Made by a program: the position numbers and the translations under genes. From CAZCAC01 sp964496575 (GTDB lineage: Bacteria; Planctomycetota; UBA1135; GCA-002686595), in assembly GCA_964496575.1 (NCBI GenBank), contig CAZCAC010000021.1, forward strand, positions 1 to 64,000: a stretch of 64,000 bases of DNA. The letters run 5' to 3'. The notes under the pieces were generated by a model. It saw only the letters and a list, made by a program, of their open reading frames with translations, was not told where the DNA came from and did not search any database. This document shows positions 33,650 through 41,786 of the stretch, in pieces; the first letter of the stretch is position 1; each line of letters opens with the position of its first letter.

Positions 33650-35686
33650 TCAGGGCCTGAATATCACCTGGTCGGACAACGAGCCCTCGTGGCCATCGGC
33701 GTCCACGGCGCACACCTGGTAGTAGGCGTTCTTGTCGGCCGGGTCCTCGTGCAGGAAGGTGTTCGTGAGAGCGGTCCCCACGAACTTCAGGGGATCACGC
33801 TCGCCGTCCCGGCAGTACACGTTGTAGTGGGAGAGATGCGGATGCGCGACGGCGCTCCAGGTCAGGAGGGCATCCCCACCTTGCTCGACCGCCTGCAGGT
33901 CGACCGGCTCGGCCACGAACGTGGCCTGCACCCAGGCCCCGTAGTGCGTCTTGGGCGTGCTGGATCCACCCACGTTCGTCGTGTAGAGGAAGTCCCTCCT
34001 CGCCCAGCGAGAAAGCTGGGAGTCGGGATAGGTATCGGTGAACCACAGCCACATTGCTCCCTGGACCTCGAAGCTGCCGTAGCCGGTGCTGTAGCCAGGT
34101 CCGATGCCGTCTTCCGTCCACCCGTGCCCGCAGTTGCTGCCTCCGAAGCGAGGTCCCGTGGACCAGAGCATCGATTCCGACGCACTGGAGTGGGGCAGCA
34201 GGAACAGCTCCCGCGCCCAGAAGCAGGGTCCCCAGACGTTGATGTTGTGGCTACCCTTGGCGCCCATGTCGGTCGCCCCCATCCGGTACCACAGCCACTG
34301 GGTGTACTCGTTGTCGTCCCGGTGGGCCGACAGTCCCCCGTCCACGAAGTTGTTGTCGTACGTGTAGGAACCGCTGGCCGTCAGGGTCATGTCCGTCCGC
34401 TGGGCGAGGTGCATGAGCAGGCGGTAGAGAGGCTCGTAGTTGGGGTCGTAGCCGAGGGCCACGGCTCCGACGAGAACTCTCTGGAAGTCCCTGATCTGGT
34501 AAGGGGGATACCGATTGGGGCCGTGGGCGTAGTGATTGTGCTGTGCGCCGCGGTCCGAGAAGCAGAAGGCCGTCTGGATGTTGTTGCAGTAGAACTGGAA
34601 GAGCCGATCCAGATCCGCCAGGCTCCCCGACCACGAGGCCCCGTCCTGCAGGTAGCCCATGGCCCGGTGCAGGATCCACAGGGACAACACGTTGCTCTGC
34701 TCGTTGTCGCTGGACCCCGAGGACATCTGGTAGTCCGACGGAAGGACCGCCGGCAGGGTGCCGTCGGCCGGGCCGTAGTGGAACGAATCGGTGAGGGGGT
34801 TGAAGATCCCCGCTGCTTCGATGGTCCGGTTTCGCAGCGTATTCCACTTCTCCGTGGACCAGCGGATATGCCCGATGCCCCAGAGTCCTCCCCGGTACTT
34901 GGGCCGGTGCTCCACGCAATAGACCACGATTCCGTCCGACCCCTCGCGCTTCTGGAAGGGAACGATCTCATTGCCGTAGGCGACGTGGAGCACGTCTCCC
35001 GCGCTCAGCGAGACGGTGTGACTGGAGCCCCACTCGACGGGAATGAACTCCGGAGGATCGGAGAGGCCGTGGTTCTCCCACCCCTCCCACCTCAGCGCCT
35101 GGTTCACGACGACGGTCATCAGCTGGTGTTCCGGGGAGAAGCCAGCGGAGCTGTCCCTGAGGGTGCCCGTCAGCGTCCCGTCGTCCTTGTGGTGGACCCG
35201 GGGTGTGTTGATGCGGACGACGTAGTCGCCGGGGGTGACCCACCCTCCCGGAAACTCCTGGGTGGAAGTCCCCGGCGCCCAGACTCTCTGCGGGGGAGTG
35301 GTAGCGACCACCTTCACCCCCATGTAGTCGAGGCTGCCGTCGACCTTCTCGAAGTAGGGGAACAGAGCCGAGGAGGCGGCCTCACTTCCGGCGAGCTCGG
35401 TATCGATGTCGTCGGCGCCGCTCTCTCGGCCGAGCGCTGGAGCCTCGGAGCCACCGGAGACCGCGCGCCGCGGCACGGAACCATGTCCGGGCCATCCAGC
35501 GAGCATCGTCCCCGAGCCGGCCAGCAAGGGGCTGGACGGCTGGGCCGCGGTGGCTCGACTGGAATTGAGGCCGAACGCGGTGTCGCCTCCGGGGGAGAGG
35601 GGCGCGCGTGCCGCGGTCTCCCCGTCGGAGCAACCCGCGAGTAGGACGCATACCGCTCCCAGTGCCCAGTCGACGCCCCCGACCAT
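33650..35686 (-). CDS. Large secreted lipoprotein of unknown function with C-terminal Fn3-like domain
   Basis: The protein has about 678 residues, started at ATG 35686, which gives a lipobox (LLAGC-S). I do not recognise the central domain. It includes a beta-rich part (HTVSLSAGDVLHVAYGNEIVPF) and a helical, Trp/Tyr-rich part (WILHRAMGYLQDGASWSG, NNIQTAFCFSDRGAQHNHYAHGPNRYPPYQIRDFQRVLVGAVALGYD, HRDDNEYTQWLWYRMGATDMG). This layout recalls alpha/alpha-barrel polysaccharide-active proteins. Residues about 590-678 look like an Fn3 module (VEQGGDALLTWSAVAHPHLSHYNVYCRDG). Its position inside the exopolysaccharide locus suggests a glycan-handling or polymer-binding role. Confidence 0.6.
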   Translation of the reverse strand: MVGGVDWALGAVCVLLAGCSDGETAARAPLSPGGDTAFGLNSSRATAAQPSSPLLAGSGTMLAGWPGHGSVPRRAVSGGSEAPALGRESGADDIDTELAGSEAASSALFPYFEKVDGSLDYMGVKVVATTPPQRVWAPGTSTQEFPGGWVTPGDYVVRINTPRVHHKDDGTLTGTLRDSSAGFSPEHQLMTVVVNQALRWEGWENHGLSDPPEFIPVEWGSSHTVSLSAGDVLHVAYGNEIVPFQKREGSDGIVVYCVEHRPKYRGGLWGIGHIRWSTEKWNTLRNRTIEAAGIFNPLTDSFHYGPADGTLPAVLPSDYQMSSGSSDNEQSNVLSLWILHRAMGYLQDGASWSGSLADLDRLFQFYCNNIQTAFCFSDRGAQHNHYAHGPNRYPPYQIRDFQRVLVGAVALGYDPNYEPLYRLLMHLAQRTDMTLTASGSYTYDNNFVDGGLSAHRDDNEYTQWLWYRMGATDMGAKGSHNINVWGPCFWARELFLLPHSSASESMLWSTGPRFGGSNCGHGWTEDGIGPGYSTGYGSFEVQGAMWLWFTDTYPDSQLSRWARRDFLYTTNVGGSSTPKTHYGAWVQATFVAEPVDLQAVEQGGDALLTWSAVAHPHLSHYNVYCRDGERDPLKFVGTALTNTFLHEDPADKNAYYQVCAVDADGHEGSLSDQVIFRP

Positions 35687-36135
35687 GCCGGTGGAGCGCC
35701 CTCTGGATCCCTCCGCGATTCGACCGATTCCGCTCACGTGCTGGCCCGCTCTCGGCCGGTGGTGCATAGATACAGCCCTCACCTCACCCCTCCGTTCCTT
35801 GGGATCCACGAATCAACTCTCCCCCGACTCTGTCGGGATTGAGTCCGACGATTCTCAAGAGGACCTTGGAATTCGTCAACCGGGTGGTCGACGGATTGCC
35901 CGTAATCTCGGCCGATTCGAGCAACGGGGTGCCGGATGTGACCCCTGGGCGGACCGATTTCAGGCGACCGACAGGTCCCGAATCGCCCCGGCGCGGGCTC
36001 CACCGAACGCCCTGAATAGGGTGACGGCGAGGGGAGCCGGCTGGCCCTGGACAGGGCGCGGCACCTCGGGAGCTCCACCTCGTGGTGTGCCTTCTCGAAC
36101 CCGGTCGTGAGCGAGAGCTGGGAATCGAGCGTCGC
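35687..36135. other. 449-nt gap without a supported gene
   Basis: No frame here has a convincing start and codon pattern. A short stem (CCCGAC 35823-35828 / GTCGGG 35832-35837, loop TCT) lies about 300 nt downstream of the FG-GAP gene stop on the minus strand. The remainder probably holds the promoter and leader of the large lipoprotein gene. Confidence 0.4.
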
Positions 36136-37695
36136 TCAGGGACAGAAGCTCACCTCGAGCCCGTCGGTGAGGTTGAAGCCGGCGTTCCCCGCCCACGGAT
36201 CGCGGAACCAGTACTGGAAGTACCACGTCGAGCCGGCCTCGATCGCGCCGGACGGAGGCAGGTTGGGGAAGTCGAGCAGGCGCAGGGCGGTGCCACCGGA
36301 GTCGGTCGAGGTCACCGGATTCAGGCGGAGGATCCCGGGCGAGCCGGGGCCGAGACACAGGTAGCCGTCGCCGAAAGGCTGCTGGCCGAAGTGCGCGCCG
36401 TAGATGAAGAGCCCCGGTGTGGTCGCCGGGCAGTCCTGCGCGACCAGGGTGAAGTCGTTGGCGAGCACGCTGGTCGAGCCGCTCCAGTCGATCGTCGCGG
36501 CCTCGCCGCTGGAGTTGACCGTGCTGGTGCAGTAGCTGTCGGTGAAGTGGCAACTGAGGTCGAAGAGGTAGGCGCCTCCGAGGGGATCGGCGAACCATGC
36601 GCCCCCCACCACCTCCCGCTCCTGCAGGTCGACGTGATAGCCGAGGATGCTGTCCTTCTTCGGATCGCTCGCCAGCAGCCGGCCCCGCCGGGTCCAGCCG
36701 TTCGCGCCGCGGGTGTACCAGAGAACGTAGCCCTCGCTGTTGAAGGTGACGTCGCCGTTGGGGGCGCCGATCGCCAAGGCGTCGCCGTCGATCGCGACGG
36801 ACTCGCCGAACCTCGACAGATACTCGTCCGAGTCGAGCCGCACGTCGAAGACCCAGCCCGACGCCTCGCGGCGGTAGACGCTCGCCGACTCCCAGCCGAA
36901 ACCCGCGTGCCCCACGACCAGTCGGTCGCCGCTGACCGCCACCGCGGAGACGTAGCCGGTGTACGACCAGGGGCCCAGCTCGTCGGCCAGAGCCCAAGCA
37001 CCGCCGGTGCGCTCGTACACGAATACCCTCGAATCAGCTTCGTCCATGTAGTTGTAGGAGCCGACGACGAGGGTGCCCCCGTCGATCGCGACGTCCTTGC
37101 CGTATCTCGAAAAGGAGGGAAGGGTGGGTTCCTCCAGGATGGTGTCCAGCACCCAGGTCGCCCCCGCGCCCCGGTAGACGAACACCCGATCCTCGCTCTC
37201 GCAGCCGACGACCAGCGTTTCATCCTGCAGCGCCAGGTCGTAACCGAAGCCTGCGAGCTGACCGCAGTCGTGTGCCAGCTTGCCGATCTCCACCCAGGTG
37301 GTTCCCTGGCGGACGAAGACGTAGGCGGTGCCCGACAGATAGGCGAGCTCATCCCGGTCCGACGCGCCGACGATCAGGGTGTCGCCCTGAAGCGCGATCG
37401 CGCTGCCGAACTTGTCCCCGTTCGTCCCGTCGCTGGCAACGACGTGGCCGGTCTCGGTCCAGACGCCTGCTTGCCGCTCGAAGACGTAGGCCGCGCAGAC
37501 ACCAGCGTTCGGGGAGGCGCTGACGGCGAGCTGGTCGCCGTCGAAGCACACGTCGAAGCCGAACCAGGTCTCGCCGTGAGAACCGCTGAGCTTGGCGTAC
37601 TCGTGTTGATCCCCGTCGGCGACAGCGACATCTCCGAGGGTGAGGATGAGGGCCGTGGTGAGAAGCCCCCCTCGGATGGCGTTGCGAGCGATCAT
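36136..37695 (-). CDS. Secreted FG-GAP-repeat protein with shared C-terminal module
   Basis: The protein has 519 residues, started at ATG 37695 with AGGAG 8 nt upstream; a signal peptide covers about residues 1-25. About seven FG-GAP-like blades follow, each near 50 residues (FGFDVCFDGDQLAVSASPN..., KFGSAIALQGDTLIVGASD, RYGKDVAIDGGTLVVGSYN). They should form a beta-propeller. From about residue 395 a Cys-containing domain begins (YCTSTVNSSG). It ends in WYFQYWFRDPWAGNAGFNLTDGLEVSFCP, homologous to the ends of the two other secreted proteins in the window. It is likely a cell-surface adhesion or matrix protein. A TTGACA box lies upstream (about 37756-37761) without a clear -10. Confidence 0.75.
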   Translation of the reverse strand: MIARNAIRGGLLTTALILTLGDVAVADGDQHEYAKLSGSHGETWFGFDVCFDGDQLAVSASPNAGVCAAYVFERQAGVWTETGHVVASDGTNGDKFGSAIALQGDTLIVGASDRDELAYLSGTAYVFVRQGTTWVEIGKLAHDCGQLAGFGYDLALQDETLVVGCESEDRVFVYRGAGATWVLDTILEEPTLPSFSRYGKDVAIDGGTLVVGSYNYMDEADSRVFVYERTGGAWALADELGPWSYTGYVSAVAVSGDRLVVGHAGFGWESASVYRREASGWVFDVRLDSDEYLSRFGESVAIDGDALAIGAPNGDVTFNSEGYVLWYTRGANGWTRRGRLLASDPKKDSILGYHVDLQEREVVGGAWFADPLGGAYLFDLSCHFTDSYCTSTVNSSGEAATIDWSGSTSVLANDFTLVAQDCPATTPGLFIYGAHFGQQPFGDGYLCLGPGSPGILRLNPVTSTDSGGTALRLLDFPNLPPSGAIEAGSTWYFQYWFRDPWAGNAGFNLTDGLEVSFCP

Positions 37696-37810
37696 CGTTT
37701 TTACTCCTATCGTGAGCGGTGGAGGTGCACGGACCAGGGGAAGCCGAACGGCCACATCTGTCAAGGCTCTCGTCGATTCGCCCGGGGGTGGGTATCCTCT
37801 CCGCGACGTC

Positions 37811-38755
37811 ATGGCCACCCCCCTGATCCGCCGCTCGATCCTCGACTGCACCGGCGACACGCCGCTGATCGAGCTCCGGCACGTCGTTCCTGGCGATTGC
37901 GGTCGCGTCCTGGTCAAGCTCGAGTGTCAGAACCCCACGGGCAGCATGAAGGACCGGATGGCGCTGGCGATGATCGAGGCCGCCGAGCGCAACGGTCGAC
38001 TCGCGCCCGGCGGCGCCGTCGTCGAGTACACCGGCGGGTCGACCGGTGTCTCGCTGGCGCAGGTCTGTTCGGTGAAGGGATACCCCCTGCACATCGTCAC
38101 CTCGGACGCGTTCAGCGCCGAGAAACGCCAGCACATGCGCCTGCTCGGCGCCGAGCTCACGCTCGTCGAATCCGACAGCGGGCACATGGACGAGGCCCTG
38201 ACGCGCAACATGATCGAGGCGGCGCGGCGAATCACCGAGGAGACCGGTGGGTTCTGGACCGATCAACTGAACAACGCCGATCAGGTCGCGGGGTATCGCA
38301 CGCTCGGCGAGGAAGTCTGGTCGCAGACCGGGGGGAAGGTCGACGCCTTCGTGCAGAGCGTCGGGACCGCCGGGTCGCTGATGGGGGCGGGGGCCGCGTT
38401 GCGGCGGCGCCACGCCTCGATCCGCGTCGTGGCGGTCGAGCCGGCCGAGTCGGCCGTGCTCTCGGGAGAGCCGAGCGGAGCGCATCAGATCGAGGGCGTC
38501 GGCGCGGGATTCGTCGTGCCGTTGTGGACCCCCGACGTCGTCGACGAGATCCGGAAGATCGGCACCGACGAGGCCATGGCGATGACTCGTCGGATCGCCG
38601 CCGAGGAGACGATCTTCGCGGGAACCTCGACTGGCGCCAACGTGCTCGCCGCGATCGAGGTCGCGCGGGAGCTCGGGCCGGATTCAGTGACCGTCACGAT
38701 CGCCTGCGACTCCGGTATCAAGTACCTCAGCACGCGGCTCTACGGCGACGCGTAG
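37811..38755 (+). CDS. Cysteine-synthase-family PLP enzyme
   Basis: The protein has 314 residues from ATG 37811; longer starts would run over the divergent gene's 5' end. The fold-type II PLP signature is clear: LECQNPTGSMKDRMALAMIEAAE, with the Schiff-base Lys, then EYTGGSTGVSLAQVCSVKGYP, and the phosphate-binding loop QSVGTAGSLMGAGAAL. The C-terminus has FAGTSTGANVLAAIEVA. It is shaped like O-acetylserine sulfhydrylase or cystathionine beta-synthase without regulatory domains. The product could be cysteine or another beta-substituted amino acid; context gives no decision. The first gene of its transcript is divergent from the FG-GAP gene. Confidence 0.85.
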   Translation: MATPLIRRSILDCTGDTPLIELRHVVPGDCGRVLVKLECQNPTGSMKDRMALAMIEAAERNGRLAPGGAVVEYTGGSTGVSLAQVCSVKGYPLHIVTSDAFSAEKRQHMRLLGAELTLVESDSGHMDEALTRNMIEAARRITEETGGFWTDQLNNADQVAGYRTLGEEVWSQTGGKVDAFVQSVGTAGSLMGAGAALRRRHASIRVVAVEPAESAVLSGEPSGAHQIEGVGAGFVVPLWTPDVVDEIRKIGTDEAMAMTRRIAAEETIFAGTSTGANVLAAIEVARELGPDSVTVTIACDSGIKYLSTRLYGDA

Positions 38756-38772
38756 CCATACGGGCTGGTTCA

Positions 38773-38789
38773 TTCTCACGCGCTGAGAA
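38773..38789 (+). terminator. Short stem-loop after the cysteine-synthase-like gene
   Basis: TTCTCA (38773-38778) and TGAGAA (38784-38789) form a 6-bp stem with a 5-nt loop, 18 nt after the stop. There is no U-run. It is a possible weak terminator. Confidence 0.3.
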
Positions 38790-38874
38790 CATAGCGGCAG
38801 AGGCGCTCGACCTCGAGGCCGGCGTGGCGGCCGCAGCCGCAGAGGAGCTGGGTCGCCTCGTCGCCGGCCTCCGA

Positions 38875-39034
38875 TATAATTCTCGGAATCCGGTGCGAAA
38901 GTCCGGCACCCGGTCATCAGGGATGATGTGACCAGCGGATGAACGCTCCCCACCCCTCCAGTCGATTGGAGGTCCAGCGGTGGTGCGAATCCCAATCCCG
39001 CCCTGACGATTCCCGTCCCTCCCAGGAGATGATC
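38875..39034 (+). promoter_or_regulatory. TATAAT box and structured leader of the large FG-GAP gene
   Basis: A perfect TATAAT (38875-38880) stands out in GC-rich sequence, though no good -35 lies at the usual distance. Between it and the gene start are three consecutive stem-loops: CCGGTGC paired with GCACC(C)GG (about 38890-38912), GGTCATCA paired with TGATG..ACC around loop GGGA (38912-38933), and CCTCCA/TGGAGG (38955-38960/38967-38972). The ribosome-binding site CAGGAG precedes ATG 39035. Parts recall a B12-type motif but the full consensus is missing. A structured regulatory leader is plausible, not shown. Confidence 0.4.
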
Positions 39035-41698
39035 ATGCTCTCCCCTGCTCTGCGGATTTCAGTTCTGCTCCCGATCTGCGCCTGCCTCGTGAGCCTCGAC
39101 TCGAACGAGGACGGCCTGATGGGTACTCCGTTCGATGTCGGATACGACCACGCGAGTGAACCGGCTGTCGCGACGATCGCGGAAAACGATACGGTGCCCG
39201 GGGGCCTCACCGCGGCGGACTGGTCCAGCATCCACACCGCGTACGAGGCGGGCCGGCACGCTGCCTTCGCCGTCGACGGGGGCGGCTTTCGAGCGCGAAA
39301 CCCCGGACAGCAATGGACGACTCGGTTCGATGGCCGCGGCTTCCTCACCGAGCCCGACGCCGGCAGCTGGACGTGGGGGCTCGAGCTGGAGAGCTACGGC
39401 TTCCCGGGGGCCGAACGCGTGGTCGCCAACCCTTCGAGCTTGACCGCGGACGGCGGGCGCGTCTCCTACGAGTGGGATACGGCCCTCGAAGAGTGGTACG
39501 TCAACGACACGCGCGGTCTCGAGCACGGCTACACCCTCCGACGACGTCCCGGCGGTGAGTACGAGGCGGGCAAAGGCCCGCTGACCTTCACGCTCGGAGT
39601 GCGTGGTGAGCTGTACCCGAAGGTGGATGCCGATGGTCGGGGGGTGTCCTTTCTGGATGACGTGGGCGCGACAGCACTCACCTATACCAAGCTCTGCGTG
39701 TTCGATGCCGAAGGGCCATCGCTGGAGGCATGGTTCCAGCACGCCTCGAACGGGTTGCTTCTCTCGATCGACGAGGAGGAGGCGCTCTACCCCCTGACGA
39801 TCGATCCCGTCGCACAGCAGGCCTACCTGAAGGCCTCCAATACCGACCCTGGGGATCAGTTCGGTCATTCCGTGGCCGTGTCCGGTGATACGGTCGTGAT
39901 CGGAGCGCCCGGCGAACAGAGCACCGCTACCGGTGTGAATGGCGATCAGAGCTCCAACCACTGGACCTCGGCCGGCGCGGCCTACGTGTTCGTGAGAAAC
40001 GGCGCGACCTGGAGCCAGCAGGCGTATCTCAAGTCCTCCAACACTGGCTACGACGATCATTTTGGCCATTCCGTGGCGGTTGATGGCGACCTCATCGTCG
40101 TCGGGGCTCCTCACGAGGACAGCGGCGCCACGGGCGTCAACGGCAACCAGCTGGACGAATCAAAATCGCGCTCCGGTGCTGCCTACGCGTTCGTGAGGCA
40201 CGGTACGACCTGGAGCCAACAGGCATACCTCAAGGCTTCCAATACGGGACATGGCGACTTCTTCGGTTACTCCGTGGCCGTATCCGGCAATACCGTGGTG
40301 GTCGGTGCCCAGCTGGAGAAGAGCAACGCCACCGGGGTGAACGGAAGCCAGAGCGACAACAGCGCAACCGCTGCCGGTGCCGCGTACGTGTTCTCGAGAA
40401 CGGCCGGGGTCTGGGCCCAGCACGCCTATCTCAAGGCCTCCAACACCGATCCGTCGGACCTGTTCGGTTTCTCCGTGTCGATCTGCGGTGATCTGGCAGT
40501 AGTCGGCGCCCACGGAGAGGACAGTGGCGCCGGTGGAGTGAACGCCGATCAGAGCGACAACTCCAGCCATGGCGCCGGCGCGGCCTACGTGTTCGTCAGA
40601 CAGGCGGGGAGCTGGAGTCAGCGAGCCTATCTCAAGGCCACCCATTCCCGGAGCAACAATGGCTTCGGCCGGAGCGTTGCCGTTTCGCGCGAGACCGTGG
40701 TGATCGGCGCCCGATCGGAGGATGGCGGCTCGACCGGCGTGAACGGCAACCCGAATGACACCAGCGCCAAGAACGCCGGCGCCGCCTACGTGTTCGTGCG
40801 GCGCGGGACCACCTGGAGCCAGCAGGCGTACCTCAAGGCCTCGAATACCAACACGATGGACCTGTTCGGCACGTCCGTCGCCGTATCGGACGATACGGTG
40901 GTGATCGGGGCACCCAGCGAATCCAGCATCGCGGTCGGCGTGAACGGCATGCAGGACGACAACAGCGCCTCACGTGCCGGTGCGGCCTACGTATTCGTTC
41001 GACGAGACTCGGAATGGAGCCAGAAGGCGTATCTCAAGGCCTCGAACACCGACACCGGGGACAACTTCGGAATCTCCGTGGCGGTTTCCGGCGACCTGGC
41101 GGTGATCTGTGCACGAGGCGAGGACAGCGGTGCAATCGGAATAGGAGGCGATCAGTTCGACAATGGCGCCGCCGGATCGGGCGCGGCCTACACCTTCGAT
41201 CTCGAAGCGCCACAGAGTGGCTACTCCTTCTGCTTCGGCGACCCCGGCAGCGGTACGCCCTGCCCGTGCAACAACGACAACGACGGGAGTATTCCGGGCT
41301 CGGGGTGCGACAACGGCTACTTTGCCTCCGGGGCTCAACTCAAGGGCAGCGGATTGGCCAGCATCAGCGCTGACTCGCTGGTGCTGATCTGTACCCATGT
41401 CGAACCGTTCAACGCGAGCCTCTACGTCCAGGGGAACAATGACCTCTCACCCGGCACCGTCTGGGGTGACGGCATTCGCTGCGTCGGCGGCGATTTGAAG
41501 CGACTCCAGATCCGCTTCTCGGATGGGTCGGGAACCTCCACCTCGACCACGGGGCTCGCTGCCCTGGCGGGCAATGTCATGCCGGGAGATATCAAGTACT
41601 ACCAGTGCTGGTACTGGGCCACGGAGAATCCGCCCTGCGGAGACTGGGTCCACTTCGTCAACACGTCGAATGGATACACGGTGACCTGGCTGCCCTGA
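39035..41698 (+). CDS. Large secreted FG-GAP-repeat protein with Cys-rich C-terminal module
   Basis: The protein has 887 residues, started at ATG 39035 (CAGGAG 6 nt upstream; an in-frame ATG 39029 lies too close). A signal peptide covers about 1-20. Residues about 30-260 form a beta-rich N-terminal region ending LYPLTIDPVAQQ. Seven 67-residue FG-GAP repeats follow with an exact 201-bp period (AYLKASNT..D.FG.SVAVSGDTVVIGAP.E.S.ATGVNG.Q.DN.A..AGAAYVFVR...WSQQ). The C-terminal 150 residues contain FCFGDPGSGTPCPCNN, GSGCDNG and the end YYQCWYWATENPPC...NGYTVTWLP. It is probably a surface or matrix protein. It is followed at once by a long hairpin. Confidence 0.82.
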   Translation: MLSPALRISVLLPICACLVSLDSNEDGLMGTPFDVGYDHASEPAVATIAENDTVPGGLTAADWSSIHTAYEAGRHAAFAVDGGGFRARNPGQQWTTRFDGRGFLTEPDAGSWTWGLELESYGFPGAERVVANPSSLTADGGRVSYEWDTALEEWYVNDTRGLEHGYTLRRRPGGEYEAGKGPLTFTLGVRGELYPKVDADGRGVSFLDDVGATALTYTKLCVFDAEGPSLEAWFQHASNGLLLSIDEEEALYPLTIDPVAQQAYLKASNTDPGDQFGHSVAVSGDTVVIGAPGEQSTATGVNGDQSSNHWTSAGAAYVFVRNGATWSQQAYLKSSNTGYDDHFGHSVAVDGDLIVVGAPHEDSGATGVNGNQLDESKSRSGAAYAFVRHGTTWSQQAYLKASNTGHGDFFGYSVAVSGNTVVVGAQLEKSNATGVNGSQSDNSATAAGAAYVFSRTAGVWAQHAYLKASNTDPSDLFGFSVSICGDLAVVGAHGEDSGAGGVNADQSDNSSHGAGAAYVFVRQAGSWSQRAYLKATHSRSNNGFGRSVAVSRETVVIGARSEDGGSTGVNGNPNDTSAKNAGAAYVFVRRGTTWSQQAYLKASNTNTMDLFGTSVAVSDDTVVIGAPSESSIAVGVNGMQDDNSASRAGAAYVFVRRDSEWSQKAYLKASNTDTGDNFGISVAVSGDLAVICARGEDSGAIGIGGDQFDNGAAGSGAAYTFDLEAPQSGYSFCFGDPGSGTPCPCNNDNDGSIPGSGCDNGYFASGAQLKGSGLASISADSLVLICTHVEPFNASLYVQGNNDLSPGTVWGDGIRCVGGDLKRLQIRFSDGSGTSTSTTGLAALAGNVMPGDIKYYQCWYWATENPPCGDWVHFVNTSNGYTVTWLP
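39821..41210 (+). repeat. Seven in-frame 201-bp tandem repeats inside the FG-GAP gene
   Basis: The codon for the Ala of AYLKAS recurs at 39821, 40022, 40223, 40424, 40625, 40826 and 41027, exactly 201 bp apart each time. Copies differ at many third codon positions and several loops, so they are old duplications held to a fixed length. The last copy is truncated where the C-terminal module begins. Confidence 0.9.
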
Positions 41699-41786
41699 TA
41701 CGGAGCCCGCGCAATCTCCGCCATCTTCGCTGGACGGTCATACGGGAGAGTCACGAAGATGGTGGAGATTCCGCGGGCCCGGTATC
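41697..41786. terminator. Long hairpin shared by two convergent gene ends
   Basis: The left arm 41697-41729 and right arm 41754-41786 (33 nt each) pair at 29 of 33 positions around a 24-nt loop. The left arm begins inside the TGA of the FG-GAP gene; the right arm lies within the last codons of the convergent O-antigen ligase gene. It carries the 13-mer GCAATCTCCGCCA (41711-41723), also found in the hairpin at 56041. It is a likely bidirectional terminator. Confidence 0.65.

Noticed and set aside
35779..36078. 99-codon minus-strand frame in the gap before the lipoprotein gene
   Set aside because: No ribosome-binding site, random composition and no recognisable domain.
38885..38935. Cobalamin riboswitch
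   Set aside because: Only a short piece resembles the conserved region; the remaining core motifs and the typical length are absent, and the gene below has no B12 link. Kept only as a structured leader.
39821..41210. CRISPR-like array because of the regular 201-bp spacing
   Set aside because: The units are fully coding and in frame, with no unique spacers. They are protein repeats.
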